DNA of 64,000 nucleotides from Acanthopleura granulata (taxonomy: Eukaryota; Mollusca; Polyplacophora; Chitonida; Chitonidae), in assembly GCA_016165875.1 (NCBI GenBank), contig JABBOT010000001.1, positions 36,449,011 through 36,513,010 on the forward strand, in the 5' to 3' direction. Below, in pieces: positions 62,411 through 64,000 of this stretch. The translations under genes and the position numbers were made by a program. Below the pieces are notes generated by a model. It was not told where the DNA came from, did no database searches, and worked only from the letters and a program-made list of their open reading frames with translations. How positions within the stretch are numbered: position 1 is the stretch's first letter; the number at the start of each line of letters is the position of its first letter.

Positions 62411-62556
62411 GGATATTGCACAGTGAAGGTTGAATACCATAAATATTGTGCGAGTGAGAGGTGGAAACTCACGAGATGTGAAGCATCAAGTGGTTATCAT
62501 TTCCACTTCTCACGAGAACAATATTTATGGTATTAAGTCTTCAGTGTGCAATATTC
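62411..62556. repeat. Foldback element (copy 2)
   Basis: Counterpart of 47023-47168 with about three base changes; the arms still pair. Confidence 0.8.
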
Positions 62557-64000
62557 TATTTCTTATTTATACCCTAAAGTACAGTATCATGGTTTTGTGT
62601 ACTTTAGAGAGTTTTCGGCATCTTTTCCAGCCGTAGGCTGTCACAGACATGCCTAGAGCGTGTCGTCGTGTACATGACATGTTATATGACATCGTATCTT
62701 CTTGCATGGTGTGAGAATGTAGCACTGAACTAAAGTTTGCAATATGACGTCATTTCGCTGAGATCAGATTGGAACTTTATAAAATAAAATGTTTCTTTTT
62801 TGATGTCATGACAAATATCAAAATGTGATATTTCACTGCAGTGAAAATAACGCTTTTATCAATGAAAGAAATACCGGGATTTCACTGATGTATAAATAAT
62901 ACAGTTTTCTCTTTAATCCATTTTTTCTGGATACTTGATGTTGATGTAACCCAATCGGCTTGATCTGCAGACAAAGCCATGTGTTCTTCATCATGATGTA
63001 ATGATGTCAGTCTCTTGATCTGTCTCTGCCGGTTCATATACCTTGTCAAACAACATGCTGAATGGGCTGCCTGTAAAACAGATACAACCATTAGTTCCTC
63101 CAGTCGGATTGATCTATTGGGGAATCCCCATGTTCTTGATATAATGATGTCAGACTTGATCTTTCTCAGCTGGTTGCTGAAGAGATAGTAGAATCAATTC
63201 TCCCCTTCCCTAGCCCTACAGTGGAATTACACAATACTCCAGCTGTGCAGCTGTATGGTGATAATTGTCTGTGTAGGGGGAGACAATAGACAGTCGTTTT
63301 CATTTATTATTAATTAATGATTTGGAGTAAAGAGTAATCATGACACTGGCACGTATTATTAGGCCCCCCCCCCCTCCTTTTTTTTTGTTCGTCCGTAGGG
63401 GTTGAAAAAATGCACCTGTTACTTGTCGGTTCTTGTACTTCTGCTTATCAATAACAACTCCTTTATTTACCATTATCAATGACAGTTGTGAAATTTCCAC
63501 CCTGTTCCACGGTGCAGGCTCATGTTCAGTGAGCACACGATCCACAGAACTTTACATGACGAGATGTACCTAACTGTTCAGCTTTGTGTGGGTTTGGCTT
63601 TTTTCAAGTGATAAATTTTGCTTGATTCATCTGCCATATAGGGCCACTTTTTAATAAAAATTTTTTGTGAAGTTTAATTAATTTCTTGTCAGAAATACGT
63701 AAGTGCTGGGATCAAAAGTATCGTTTTAACGATCTTCATCTGTTTCTGAAGGTGCATTTCCTAAAATACAGTTTTGGGACTCTCCAGTTCTGAGGTAAAC
63801 AAAAACTGTAGTTGTATAATGATATCAGAATATGTCTCATGTAATGTGGGAATATATCTGATGTGATGTCGAAATATGATGTAATGTCAATATATGCCTG
63901 ATTTGATCTGTTAATATGCGTGTTGTGATTTCGGAATATGTCTGATGTCACGTCAATATATGCCTGATGTGATGTAAATATTTACTTGATATGCCCTCAA

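Larger units (their letters stand above)
57649..64000. repeat. Large direct duplication 2, copy 2 (runs off the window)
   Basis: Collinear with 42349-48632. It includes copies of R160 (58765-58915), the intron-end duplication (59155-59370), SINE B (61765-62125), the foldback (62411-62556) and the ~30-bp array (63815-63985). None of these is an independent insertion. Confidence 0.9.

Overview
This is a stretch of animal nuclear DNA. Genes are split by GT-AG introns, long non-coding stretches lie between them, tRNA-derived SINEs with (AAAT)n tails are frequent, and there are several minisatellites and foldback elements. The commonest SINE (its 3' part reads, on one strand or the other, as a short motif for 'evenly spaced ...AAGAATATTTCACTTAT' next to 'CAGCATTATGGTGGGAGG') is a type I associate with marine lophotrochozoans (bivalves, other molluscs, brachiopods). 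I therefore favour a mollusc or brachiopod, by inference only.

Four protein genes can be supported. (1) A complete two-coding-exon class A GPCR lies on the minus strand (787-4922). (2) A three-exon gene for a secreted, about 250-residue, all-helical protein lies on the minus strand (17328-19148). Its layout and one intron position recall the CNTF/CLCF1 branch of IL-6-type cytokines; this is the most interesting gene here. (3) A complete eight-coding-exon YKT6 R-SNARE gene lies on the minus strand (27227-31912), with a likely 5'UTR exon at 33396. (4) The 5' two thirds of an alpha/epsilon-sarcoglycan gene lies on the plus strand (37670-43394); its transmembrane and cytoplasmic exons are not visible in this window.

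Two large direct duplications dominate the layout. 4954-9923 recurs as 9937-15293, and 42349-48632 (probably extending to 57635) recurs as 57649-64000. In both cases the second copy starts directly after a 13-N gap, and the copies differ by SNPs, tandem-repeat copy number and one 0.5 kb indel. This is how two haplotypes look when an assembler places them one after the other. The second duplication repeats two sarcoglycan exons, which could not be spliced in frame after the first pair.

Layout: 1-4945 GPCR and its repeat-filled intron; 4954-15293 the first duplication, with no gene recognised; 15294-17070 repeats; 17328-19148 cytokine-like gene; 19300-24100 microsatellite, SINEs, a nested insertion and one doubtful exon; 24100-33560 YKT6 with flanks; 33560-37400 non-coding with three SINEs; 37670-43394 sarcoglycan; 43400-57635 its downstream intron(s) or flank, with foldbacks and a minisatellite; 57649-64000 the second copy.

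A recurring theme is that minisatellites grow from the edge of a defined unit: a 44-bp array from the 3' end and donor of YKT6 exon 3, a 39-bp array from the acceptor edge of a sarcoglycan exon, and a 37-bp array from the end of an interspersed element. The four genes have unrelated roles (signal reception, secreted signal, membrane fusion, dystrophin-complex adhesion) and I see no functional cluster.
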